Below, in pieces: positions 1 to 6,364 of a DNA stretch of 10,435 bases; position 1 is the first letter of the stretch, and each line of letters opens with the position of its first letter. The notes under the pieces are model-generated. The model did not search any database. It saw only the letters and a program-made list of their open reading frames with translations, and was not told the DNA's origin. Both the position numbers and the translations under genes were made by a program. The DNA is from Betaproteobacteria bacterium (lineage in GTDB: Bacteria; Pseudomonadota; Gammaproteobacteria; Burkholderiales; Casimicrobiaceae), in NCBI GenBank assembly GCA_005888865.1, contig VBCL01000185.1, positions 1-10,435 on the forward strand, given 5' to 3'.

Positions 1-2
1 GC

Positions 3-404
3 GAGGCGCTCGAACGCGTGAGCCTGCCGCCGACGTGGTTTGTCGTGCTGACGCCGCCAGTGCAGGTTTCTACTGCGTCAATTTTCGCCGCGCCCGAATT
101 GACACGCCAGACCCCGTCCGCGAGAATACGGGCCTTCCCCGAAACGTTCGGCAGCAACGATCTGCAGGCCGTTGCAGTCTCGCGGTTCCCGGAAATCGCG
201 GCTTGTCTCGGCGCGCTTTCGCGCGAGGTGCCCAGCGGCGTCCGGGTCGGGATGTCGGGCTCCGGGAGCAGTGTCTTCGCGGCGTTCGCCGAAGAGGACG
301 CCGCAGTGCAGACGTTATCGCGGGTGGCGCGTGCAGGCAACATTGCCGGGTTCGTGGCGCGGACGCTCGATCGCCATCCGCTGCAGCATTTCGCCGCGCC
401 TTGA
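3..404 (+). CDS. ispE: 4-diphosphocytidyl-2-C-methyl-D-erythritol kinase, C-terminal part
   Basis: This is the 3' end of ispE; the 5' part lies left of the window and the frame is open to the window edge. IspE is a cytosolic GHMP-family kinase that phosphorylates CDP-methylerythritol with ATP in the MEP pathway to isopentenyl diphosphate. The visible residues match the IspE C-terminal half: a WFVVLTPPVQVSTA stretch followed by the IF..PELTR.TP region, then an NDLQAVA...PEIAACL helix, and the glycine-rich GHMP motif MSGSGSSVFAAF near positions 252-290. The frame stops with TGA at 402-404. tRNA-Gln follows 23 bases later and prs after that, the standard betaproteobacterial order. A GTG at 18 could be mistaken for a start, but family residues are in frame before it. 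The identification is confident; the upstream limit is only the window edge. Confidence 0.93.
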   Translation, partial: EALERVSLPPTWFVVLTPPVQVSTASIFAAPELTRQTPSARIRAFPETFGSNDLQAVAVSRFPEIAACLGALSREVPSGVRVGMSGSGSSVFAAFAEEDAAVQTLSRVARAGNIAGFVARTLDRHPLQHFAAP

Positions 405-427
405 AGGTGCGGATGCGACGGGTCCCT

Positions 428-502
428 TGGGGAGTCGCCAAGTGGTAAGGCACCGGATTTTGATTCCGGCATTCGTAGGTTCGATCCCTACCTCCCCAGC
501 CA
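428..502 (+). tRNA. tRNA-Gln (anticodon UUG)
   Basis: A complete 75-base cloverleaf can be drawn. The acceptor stem pairs TGGGGAG (428-434) with CTCCCCA (492-498), followed by discriminator G499 and an encoded CCA (500-502). The anticodon stem pairs CCGGA (453-457) with TCCGG (465-469) around a seven-base loop whose central bases 460-462 are TTG, giving anticodon UUG for glutamine. The T arm pairs GTAGG (475-479) with CCTAC (487-491) around TTCGATC. The weak U-A first pair is typical of bacterial tRNA-Gln. It sits between ispE and prs on the same strand with no obvious promoter of its own, so it is probably cut from a longer transcript. Confidence 0.97.
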
Positions 503-512
503 ATCACAGCCA

Positions 513-542
513 CCGGCGGGTCGCGGGTCGCCTCCCCGCCGG
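513..542 (+). other. GC-rich hairpin between tRNA-Gln and prs
   Basis: CCGGCGGG (513-520) is exactly complementary to CCCGCCGG (535-542), with a 14-base loop. There is no following T run, so it is not a standard intrinsic terminator. It begins 10 bases after the tRNA CCA end and ends about 20 bases before the prs ribosome binding site. Inferred roles are a processing or stability element separating tRNA from the prs message, or a partial attenuator. The structure is seen directly; the role is a guess. Confidence 0.5.
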
Positions 543-574
543 CGGCAGATGCGAGTTCACTCCAGGAGCGCGCG

Positions 575-1525
575 ATGGCGTTTGAGCGGATGCGCGTTTT
601 CACGGGCAACGCGAATCCCAAGCTTGCGGAAGCGGTCGTCCGACACCTCAACGTGAGCCTCGGGCGCTGCATCGTCGGCCGGTTCTCCGACGGCGAGGTG
701 ATGGTCGAGCTCCTGGAGAACGTGCGCGGACGCGACGCATTCATCCTTCAGTCGACCTGCGCGCCGACCAACGACAACCTGATGGAGATCCTGGTGATGG
801 TCGATGCGCTCAAGCGCGCCTCGGCCGGTCGCATCACCGCCGCGATCCCATACTTCGGCTACGCCCGCCAGGATCGGCGACCGCGCTCGGCGCGCGTGCC
901 GATCACCGCCAAGGTCATCGCCGACATGCTGACCTCGGTGGGCGTCAACCGGGTCATGACGATGGACCTGCACGCCGACCAGATCCAGGGCTTCTTCAAT
1001 ATCCCGGTCGATAACGTCTACGCCACTCCAGTGCTGCTCGGCGACCTGTGGAAGCAGAACTACGACAACCTGCTCGTCGTGTCACCGGACGTCGGCGGCG
1101 TCGTGCGTGCCCGGGCGATCGCCAAGCGGCTCGATTCCGATCTCGCGATCATCGACAAACGCCGCCCGCGAGCGAACGTCGCGGAAGTCATGAACATCAT
1201 CGGCGACGTCAAGGGGCGCAGCTGCGTGATCATGGACGACATCGTCGACACCGCGAATACGCTGTGCAAGGCGGCATCCGCGCTCAAGGAGAACGGTGCG
1301 CAGAAGGTCCTCGCCTATTGCACGCATCCGGTCCTCTCCGGTGGCGCGGTCGCGCGCATCGCGGAATCCGAGCTCGACGAGATCGTCGTCACCGACACGA
1401 TCCCGCTTTCCGAGGAAGCGCGCGCCTGCAAGCGCATCCGCGCGCTTTCCTGCGCGCAACTGCTCGCCGAGACGATGACCCGCATCTCCAACGAGGAATC
1501 GGTCAGCTCGCTCTTCACGGAGTAG
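575..1525 (+). CDS. prs: ribose-phosphate pyrophosphokinase (PRPP synthetase)
   Basis: The 316-residue product makes 5-phosphoribosyl 1-diphosphate from ribose 5-phosphate and ATP in the cytosol. PRPP feeds purine, pyrimidine, NAD, histidine and tryptophan synthesis. Length matches the class I bacterial enzyme (about 315). Visible landmarks are the N-terminal VFTGNANPKLA strand, the catalytic flexible-loop region YARQDRR (96-102), the metal and ATP region DLHADQIQGFF (131-141), the KRRP loop (195-198) and the PRPP-binding signature VIMDDIVDTANT (218-229). ATG 575 was chosen because AGGAG at 564-568 lies 6 bases upstream; a second ATG at 590 would also keep the conserved core but has no comparable site. 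It lies 72 bases after tRNA-Gln and may be read from a promoter further upstream. Nothing is missing. Confidence 0.97.
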   Translation: MAFERMRVFTGNANPKLAEAVVRHLNVSLGRCIVGRFSDGEVMVELLENVRGRDAFILQSTCAPTNDNLMEILVMVDALKRASAGRITAAIPYFGYARQDRRPRSARVPITAKVIADMLTSVGVNRVMTMDLHADQIQGFFNIPVDNVYATPVLLGDLWKQNYDNLLVVSPDVGGVVRARAIAKRLDSDLAIIDKRRPRANVAEVMNIIGDVKGRSCVIMDDIVDTANTLCKAASALKENGAQKVLAYCTHPVLSGGAVARIAESELDEIVVTDTIPLSEEARACKRIRALSCAQLLAETMTRISNEESVSSLFTE

Positions 1526-1592
1526 CGACGCGGCCGACACGCGACGATTGCTCTTGTAGCGACCGTTCAAGTAGGCCGCGGACGCGAGTTGG

Positions 1593-1622
1593 TTGCGACC
1601 GCATCGCGTTTTCGCATATAAT
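1593..1622 (+). promoter_or_regulatory. predicted sigma70-type promoter for rplY
   Basis: A perfect TATAAT (1617-1622) is preceded by TTGCGA (1593-1598, four of six bases matching TTGACA) with an 18-base spacer. Transcription would begin near 1629-1630, giving a leader of about 100 bases before the rplY start codon. This AT-rich patch stands out in otherwise very GC-rich DNA. It lies in the 206-base space between prs and rplY, which contains no gene that I can see. The match is seen; activity is inferred. Confidence 0.62.
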
Positions 1623-1684
1623 TCAAAGCTTTCCCGGGCGCGGCTCGCGCGTCCGGATTGTCGCCACCGCGGACGACCGTCGGG

Positions 1685-1705
1685 CCTCGAGCGCCCGGCT
1701 CGAGG
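1685..1705 (+). promoter_or_regulatory. hairpin in the rplY mRNA leader
   Basis: CCTCGAGC (1685-1692) pairs perfectly with GCTCGAGG (1698-1705) around a 5-base loop. It would lie in the leader produced from the promoter at 1593-1622, ending 15 bases before the GGAG ribosome binding site at 1721-1724. It could influence translation or mRNA stability. There is no U tract, so it is not a terminator. The structure is seen; a regulatory role is only inferred. Confidence 0.4.
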
Positions 1706-1731
1706 AAGGCCGCAGACAAAGGAGCAGGAGC

Positions 1732-2493
1732 ATGGCAAACGAATTCACCGCATTTGCGCGCGGCGTCGAAGGCCGCGGCGCAAGCCGGAGGCTACGCCGC
1801 TCGGGCCGTGCGCCCGGCATCGTCTACGGAGGCACGGCGAATCCGCAGCCGATCGAGCTCGACCACAACGCGCTGGTTCACGCGCTGAAGAACGAGGCCT
1901 TTCACTCGACAATCCTGACGATGAAGCTCGACGGGCAGTCGCAGCAGGTGCTGCTGCGCGATGTGCAGATGCATCCGTTTCGCCGGGAGATCCTGCATGT
2001 GGACTTCCAGCGCGTGGATGCGAACCGCAAGATCCGCATGAAGGTTCCGCTGCACTTCATCAACGGCGAAAACGCGCCTGCGGTGAAGCTGTCGGGGGCG
2101 ATCATCAGCCACGTGCTGACCGAGCTCGACGTTGCCTGTCTGCCGAAGGACCTGCCAACCTTCATCGAGGTCGATCTCTCGGAGCTCGCGCTCAACCAGT
2201 CGATCCACGTCACCGATCTCAAGCTTCCCGGCGGCGTGACCGCGGTATCCCACGGCGGAATGAACCCGGTGGTGGCGACCGCAGTCATTCCCAAGATCAT
2301 CGCCGAGGTCGAGGAAGTCGCTCCGGAAGCCGGTGCCGAACCGGGCACGCCCGAAGCCGAGGCGGCTGCGGCAGCGGCAGGCGCAGAAAAACCCGACGAG
2401 AAGGGTGCCGAGAAAGGCGCGGAGAAGGGCACCGAAAAGGGTGCGGAGAAGGGCGCCGAGCGCGGTTCTGCGAAGAAGGGCGACAAGAAATAG
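1732..2493 (+). CDS. rplY: 50S ribosomal protein L25, long CTC (TL5) type
   Basis: The 253-residue protein binds 5S rRNA in the central protuberance of the large subunit. The N-terminal L25 domain covers about residues 1-95 (FTAFARGVEGRGASRRLRRSGRAPGIVYGG, then the VLLRDVQMHPFRREILHVDFQRV segment). The CTC/TL5 C-terminal domain follows at about 100-190 (KVPLHFINGENAPAVK, LPTFIEVDLSELALNQSIHVTDL). Residues about 190-253 are a low-complexity Ala, Glu, Lys and Gly tail with six tandem four-residue units at 223-246. ATG 1732 was chosen because the L25 domain begins there and GGAG (1721-1724) sits 7 bases upstream; the same frame stays open far upstream but that stretch shows no family residues. 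An intrinsic terminator follows. The long tail resembles other proteobacterial CTC-type proteins and is probably disordered. Confidence 0.95.
   Translation: MANEFTAFARGVEGRGASRRLRRSGRAPGIVYGGTANPQPIELDHNALVHALKNEAFHSTILTMKLDGQSQQVLLRDVQMHPFRREILHVDFQRVDANRKIRMKVPLHFINGENAPAVKLSGAIISHVLTELDVACLPKDLPTFIEVDLSELALNQSIHVTDLKLPGGVTAVSHGGMNPVVATAVIPKIIAEVEEVAPEAGAEPGTPEAEAAAAAAGAEKPDEKGAEKGAEKGTEKGAEKGAERGSAKKGDKK
2398..2469 (+). repeat. six tandem 12-base units in the rplY 3' end
   Basis: Six consecutive 12-base units encode E-K-G-A, E-K-G-A, E-K-G-T, E-K-G-A, E-K-G-A and E-R-G-S (L25 residues 223-246). Synonymous differences between units (gag/gaa, aag/aaa, ggt/ggc, gcc/gcg) show that the copies have diverged. 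Each 12-base unit is a multiple of three, so gain or loss would keep the frame. Confidence 0.85.
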
Positions 2494-2512
2494 CCCGACC
2501 GTCCAACAAGGG

Positions 2513-2545
2513 AGCCCGCCGGACCTTAATCCGGCGGGCTTTTTT
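2513..2545 (+). terminator. intrinsic terminator after rplY
   Basis: An 11-base stem (2513-2523 with 2530-2540, core AGCCCGCCGG/CCGGCGGGCT) closes a 6-base loop and runs directly into six T residues at 2540-2545. It begins 20 bases after the rplY stop. The shape is a textbook Rho-independent terminator and marks the end of the rplY unit. pth starts only 35 bases beyond the T run. Confidence 0.92.
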
Positions 2546-2579
2546 GTTCGAAGGCCCGCGGCTTTAAGCGGCTCTCGCC

Positions 2580-3224
2580 ATGGCACTTCCACTGCGTCTG
2601 ATCGTGGGCCTGGGCAATCCCGGCCGCCAATACGCTTCGACGCGCCACAATGCGGGCGCGTGGTTCATCGAGCGGCTCGCGAGCGCACTGGGACTGACGC
2701 TTCAGGCGGAGACCCGATTCCAGAGCCTGGTCGCCCGAGGCCGCGCGGCGGACGGCACCGATTTCAGATTGGCGCTCCCGCGGAGCTACATGAACGAAAG
2801 TGGTCAGCCCGTTGCCGCGCTCGCCCGCTTTTATCGCATCTCGCCGCCGGAAATGCTCGTCGCGCACGACGAGCTCGATCTGAAGCCGGGCAGCGTCAAG
2901 CTCAAGCTCGGCGGCGGCAGCGCGGGTCACAACGGCCTCAAGGATGTCGTCGCGCAACTGGGCGACGGCGGGTTCTGGCGATTGCGGCTTGGCATCGGGC
3001 ATCCGCGCGAGATCGAGCTCTCTGAGCAGGAAGTCGTCGACTATGTTCTGCATCCCCCGCGCACCGAGGACAAGGCGCTGATCGACGAGGCGATCGGAAG
3101 GGCGGTGGCGATCTGGCCGCATCTTTCGACCGGGGAGGTCGAGCGCGCGATGCTCGAGCTGCACACGCGGCCGCAAGCGCCTCCGCCCCAGCACCCTTCT
3201 CCAGACGAAGGGCGAAAATCGTGA
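2580..3224 (+). CDS. pth: peptidyl-tRNA hydrolase
   Basis: The 214-residue cytosolic enzyme cleaves the ester bond of peptidyl-tRNAs released from stalled ribosomes and recycles the tRNA. All family landmarks are present: GLGNPG with N13, catalytic H23 in TRHNAG, N72 in SYMNESG, D97 in AHDELDL and N118 in GHNGLK. These correspond to E. coli N10, H20, N68, D93 and N114. Length is slightly above the usual 190-200 because of a Pro-rich tail from about residue 197. ATG 2580 gives the expected N-terminus directly before LIVGLGNPG; no clear Shine-Dalgarno sequence precedes it. It lies between the rplY terminator and ychF, the usual neighbour, which starts 31 bases after its stop. Confidence 0.96.
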   Translation: MALPLRLIVGLGNPGRQYASTRHNAGAWFIERLASALGLTLQAETRFQSLVARGRAADGTDFRLALPRSYMNESGQPVAALARFYRISPPEMLVAHDELDLKPGSVKLKLGGGSAGHNGLKDVVAQLGDGGFWRLRLGIGHPREIELSEQEVVDYVLHPPRTEDKALIDEAIGRAVAIWPHLSTGEVERAMLELHTRPQAPPPQHPSPDEGRKS

Positions 3225-3255
3225 GTTGCTTCGCGATCGCGAGAGGTCATAGAGC

Positions 3256-4350
3256 ATGAGTCTGCGCTGCGGCATCGTGGGATTGCCCAACGTCGGCAAG
3301 TCGACGTTGTTCAACGCGCTCACCAAGGCCGGGATCGCCGCGGAGAACTATCCCTTCTGCACGATCGAGCCCAATGTCGGCGTGGTCGCGGTGCCCGACC
3401 CCAGGCTGGATGCCCTGGCCGCCATCGCCCGTCCGGCGCGCGTCGTTCCCGCGACGGTGGAATTCGTCGACATCGCGGGGCTCGTCGCCGGTGCGTCCAA
3501 GGGCGAAGGGCTCGGCAACCAGTTCCTCGCCAACATTCGCGAGACCGACGCCGTCGCCCATGTCGTGCGCTGCTTTGCCGACGACAACGTCGTGCATGTC
3601 GCGGGCGCGATCGATCCGCTGTCGGACATCGAAACCATCAACACCGAGCTGGCACTCGCCGACCTGGCGACGGTCGACAAGCAACTCGCCAAGTACGCCA
3701 AGGTTGCGCGCGCGGGCGGCGACAAGGAAGCCCAGCGCCTGGTGGCCGCTTTGGAGAAGGTGGCGGTGGGACTGAACGAAGCTACGCCGGCCCGAGCCAT
3801 CGATTTGTACCCGGAGGAGCGCGCGGTGCTGAAGCCGCTCTTCCTGCTGACGATGAAGCCGACGATGTACGTCGCCAATGTCGAGGAGCATGGCTTCGTC
3901 GACAATCCGCTGCTCCGCGCCGTGGAGGACCGTGCCCGACGCGAGGGCGCGCCGGTGGTCGCGATCTGTGCCGCGCTCGAGGCGCAGATCGCCGACCTCG
4001 ACCCCGCCGACAAGCAGATCTTCCTCGCCGACATGGGACTGGCGGAGGCGGGGCTCGAGCGGCTGATCCACGCGGGTTACAAGCTTCTCGGACTCGAGAC
4101 GTATTTCACTGCGGGGCCCAAGGAGGTGCGCGCCTGGACGCTCACGCACGGCAGCACTGCGCCGCAAGCCGCGGGCGTCATCCACACCGATTTCGAAAAA
4201 GGATTCATCCGTGCCGAGGTGATCGCCTACGCGGATTTCATCGCCTGCAAGGGCGAGCAGGGCGCAAAGGAAGCCGGTAAGATGCGGCTCGAAGGCCGCG
4301 AGTACGTGGTCAAGGATGGTGACGTCATGCATTTTCGCTTCAACGTCTGA
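3256..4350 (+). CDS. ychF: redox-regulated ATPase YchF (OLA1/Obg-like family)
   Basis: The 364-residue product is a full-length YchF, a ribosome-associated TRAFAC-class NTPase that prefers ATP and is linked in other bacteria to stress and redox responses. The G1 loop is GLPNVGKS (9-16), the switch II region is DIAGLVAGASKGEGLGN (72-88), and the usual GTP-specifying NKxD is replaced by NVEE (208-211), the family feature tied to ATP use. The catalytic histidine of the family is present as H114. A coiled-coil insertion spans about 130-170 and the TGS domain covers about 280-364, ending FRFNV. GAGAGG at 3241-3246 is a suitable ribosome binding site 9 bases before ATG. Its TGA overlaps the next gene's ATG by one base. 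Confidence 0.97.
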   Translation: MSLRCGIVGLPNVGKSTLFNALTKAGIAAENYPFCTIEPNVGVVAVPDPRLDALAAIARPARVVPATVEFVDIAGLVAGASKGEGLGNQFLANIRETDAVAHVVRCFADDNVVHVAGAIDPLSDIETINTELALADLATVDKQLAKYAKVARAGGDKEAQRLVAALEKVAVGLNEATPARAIDLYPEERAVLKPLFLLTMKPTMYVANVEEHGFVDNPLLRAVEDRARREGAPVVAICAALEAQIADLDPADKQIFLADMGLAEAGLERLIHAGYKLLGLETYFTAGPKEVRAWTLTHGSTAPQAAGVIHTDFEKGFIRAEVIAYADFIACKGEQGAKEAGKMRLEGREYVVKDGDVMHFRFNV

Positions 4351-4874
4351 TGGTTCGGCCGACCCCGGACACCGTAACGGTCATCGATCCGAGCTTCGCA
4401 ACACGCAGGATCGTCCTCGCCGCCTGCGCCGCCCTGCTCCTCGCGAGCGCGTGCACCACCATGCGCTGGAAGATCGAGCCGCCGCAGATCACGCTCGAGA
4501 GCGTTCGCATCGTCAGGATCGCCGAGGGCAAGGCGGATCTTTCGGCCAGCCTCAGGCTCGCCAACAGGAATGACTTCGAGCTCGTGATCGACGCGATCGA
4601 GTTCGACCTCCTTCTCGACGGGCGTCCGGCCGCCACCAGCCGCACGGTGCACGTCGACGCGTTGCCCCCGGGTGGCGAGGCGAAGCTCGATCTGGGGGGG
4701 CGGATCGATGTCGCCGCGGTGGCGACCGCATTGATGACGCTCGGCTCTCAGCTTCCCGTGCCGTACGCATTGACCGGCACCGTCACGCTCAAGAACGGCA
4801 CGGCGCTGGCGTTCTCGCGCAAGGGCGAAATACCGGTCGTGCGCTTCGATCGCGCGCTCGGCGCGCGGCCGTGA
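4350..4874 (+). CDS. LEA type 2 (WHy domain) family lipoprotein, function unknown
   Basis: The 174-residue protein has a hydrophobic segment at about 20-34 followed by a lipobox-like LASAC with C35, so it is predicted to be exported and lipid-modified. The mature part (about 45-170) alternates hydrophobic and polar residues and contains LRLANRNDFEL and TVHVDALPPGGEAKLDL, the pattern of late-embryogenesis-abundant type 2 / WHy domains, which form a small beta sandwich. Bacterial members are linked loosely to stress or envelope roles, with no defined biochemical activity. ATG 4350 overlaps the ychF stop (TGATG), and its own stop overlaps the dapF GTG start (GTGA), so it is probably translationally coupled in an operon. 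The 34 residues before C35 are long for a lipoprotein signal; a later start is possible but none is obvious. The family call is fairly sure; function is unknown. Confidence 0.8.
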   Translation: MVRPTPDTVTVIDPSFATRRIVLAACAALLLASACTTMRWKIEPPQITLESVRIVRIAEGKADLSASLRLANRNDFELVIDAIEFDLLLDGRPAATSRTVHVDALPPGGEAKLDLGGRIDVAAVATALMTLGSQLPVPYALTGTVTLKNGTALAFSRKGEIPVVRFDRALGARP

Positions 4875-5679
4875 CGACACGGCGTCTGCCCTTCACCAAG
4901 ATGCAGGGGCTCGGCAACGACTTCGTCGTGCTCGACGGCACTCGCGAGCCGATCGAGCTCGCGCCGGCGACGATCCGGCGACTCGCGGACCGCCACCTTG
5001 GCGTCGGCTGCGACCAGGTGCTGCTGGTGGAGAGACCGACCCGCGCGGATGTCGACTTTCGTTATCGAATCTTCAACGCCGACGGCGGCGAGGTCGAGCA
5101 ATGCGGCAATGGCGCGCGCTGCTTCGTCCTGTTCGTGCGCTCGCACGGTCTGACCGACAAGCGCGCGATTCGTGTCGAGACGGCGGGCGGAATCATCGAA
5201 CCGACGCTCGACGCCGACGGGCGGGTGACCGTGGATATGGGTACGCCGCGTTTTCGCGCGGCCGACGTTCCGTTCATCGGCGGTGCGGGCGCGATCGTCG
5301 AGCCGCTGGAGATCGATGGTGCGACGGTCATGATCTCGGCGCTCTCGCTCGGCAACCCGCACGTCGTCCAGATCGTCGGCGACGTCGATGCCGCGCGCGT
5401 TTCCCGAAGCGCGTGAACGCGGGCTACATGCAGGTCGTCGATCGCGCTAACATTCGCCTGCGCGTCTGGGAGCGCGGTGCCGGGGAGACGCTCTCCTGCG
5501 GAACCGGAGCGTGCGCGGCCGCGGTCGCCGGCATTCGCCGCGGATTGATCGACTCGCCGGTGCGCGTTGCGACGCGAGGCGGCATGCTGACGATTGTGTG
5601 GGACGGGGACGGCACACCGGTCATGATGACGGGTCCGGCGGAAACCGTATTCGAAGGGCAATGGAACGTCCCGGAGTGA
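4871..5679 (+). pseudogene. dapF: diaminopimelate epimerase, interrupted by an internal deletion and frameshift
   Basis: DapF converts LL- to meso-diaminopimelate for lysine and peptidoglycan. The first part (GTG 4871 to TGA 5416, 181 residues) holds FTKMQGLGNDFVVLD, catalytic C78 in QCGNGARC and N162 in GNPHVVQIVGDVDAA. The second part continues in a different frame from about 5398 to TGA 5679 with RFPKRVNAGYMQVV, RLRVWERGAGET, the second catalytic cysteine in SCGTGACAA, and the terminal MTGPAETVFEG. In intact family members about 12 residues (a segment like VETLGPVLESHE) separate DVDAA from RFP; here only two bases remain, so roughly 34 bases are missing at an alternating GC stretch (5392-5399). 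Both catalytic halves are otherwise well conserved, which suggests a very recent lesion or an assembly error. GTG 5413 overlaps the premature stop and could restart translation. The start GTG 4871 overlaps the upstream stop. Confidence 0.85.
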
Positions 5680-6359
5680 TGACGACAATGGACGGGGATG
5701 AATCGATGGAAGCGAGCGCGGTCGCCGATTACCTCAAGGCGCATCCGGCGTTTTTCGAGCAGTACGCCGACCTTCTTGCGGAGATCTTCGTGCCGCACCC
5801 GCACGGAGGGCGCGCCATTCCCATCGCGGAGCGGCAGATCGTCACGCTGCGCGAGAAGAACGCGCAGTTCGAGACCAAGCTGCAGGAGCTGATCCAGTTC
5901 GGCAGCGAGAACGAGGCGATCAGCGAGAAGCTGCATCGCTCCACGCTCGCTCTGTTCGCGGCTCCGGATCTGGAGACGACGCTGGGGGTGCTCTACCATA
6001 GTCTGCTGGACGATTTCCGCGTGCAGCAGGTCGCGCTGAGGCTGTGGGGCAAGGTCCCGGAGCAGTCCTATCTGCCGGAGCTCGCGGCGACCAGCCAGGA
6101 GCTGCGCGAATACGCCGCGGCGCTCGGCGAGCCGTATTGCGGCACGCAGGCGCCGTTCGAATCGCGCGACTGGTTCGATTCCAACGCGACGCTTGGCTCC
6201 TTCGCGTTTCTGCCGCTGCGCACCGCGCATACGTTCGGACTTCTCGCGCTGGGAAGCGACACGCCCGGGCGTTTCTACGCCGGGATGGGCACGGTCTACC
6301 TCACGCGCCTGGCCGAGCTTGCCAGCGTCGCGACGGCGCGCTTCCTCCCGCAATCCTGA
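5679..6359 (+). CDS. DUF484 family protein (YigA-like)
   Basis: This encodes about 226 residues of the DUF484 family, of unknown function, related in fold to GAF domains. Typical features are the N-terminal helix VADYLKAHPAFFEQYADLLAEIFVPHP, the PHGGRAIPIAERQIVTLREKN segment leading into a probable coiled coil (about 48-85), the ENEAISEKLHRSTLAL stretch, and a C-terminal GAF-like part ending with FAFLPLRTAHTFGLLALGSDTPGRFYAGMGTVYL. The order dapF, DUF484, xerC matches dapF, yigA, xerC of enterobacteria. The start is unsettled: ATG 5679 overlaps the dapF stop, ATG 5688 has GGAG 11 bases upstream, and ATG 5706 best fits the family N-terminus. The overlap start was kept because neighbouring junctions are also overlaps. 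The frame is open further upstream inside dapF but without family residues. Confidence 0.88.
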   Translation: MTTMDGDESMEASAVADYLKAHPAFFEQYADLLAEIFVPHPHGGRAIPIAERQIVTLREKNAQFETKLQELIQFGSENEAISEKLHRSTLALFAAPDLETTLGVLYHSLLDDFRVQQVALRLWGKVPEQSYLPELAATSQELREYAAALGEPYCGTQAPFESRDWFDSNATLGSFAFLPLRTAHTFGLLALGSDTPGRFYAGMGTVYLTRLAELASVATARFLPQS

Positions 6360-6364
6360 CGCCG

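Noticed and set aside
428..502. tRNA-Gln as an integration site
   Set aside because: The gene is intact, neighbours are the usual housekeeping genes, and I see no duplicate of its 3' end within the window.
1792..2592. Long minus-strand frame opposite rplY (266 codons)
   Set aside because: It is an antisense shadow of a well-conserved ribosomal protein gene, runs through the intrinsic terminator and shows no family features.
2526..3326. Minus-strand frame opposite pth and the ychF start
   Set aside because: It spans two genes and an intergenic space on the other strand and has an Arg-rich composition typical of GC-rich antisense frames.
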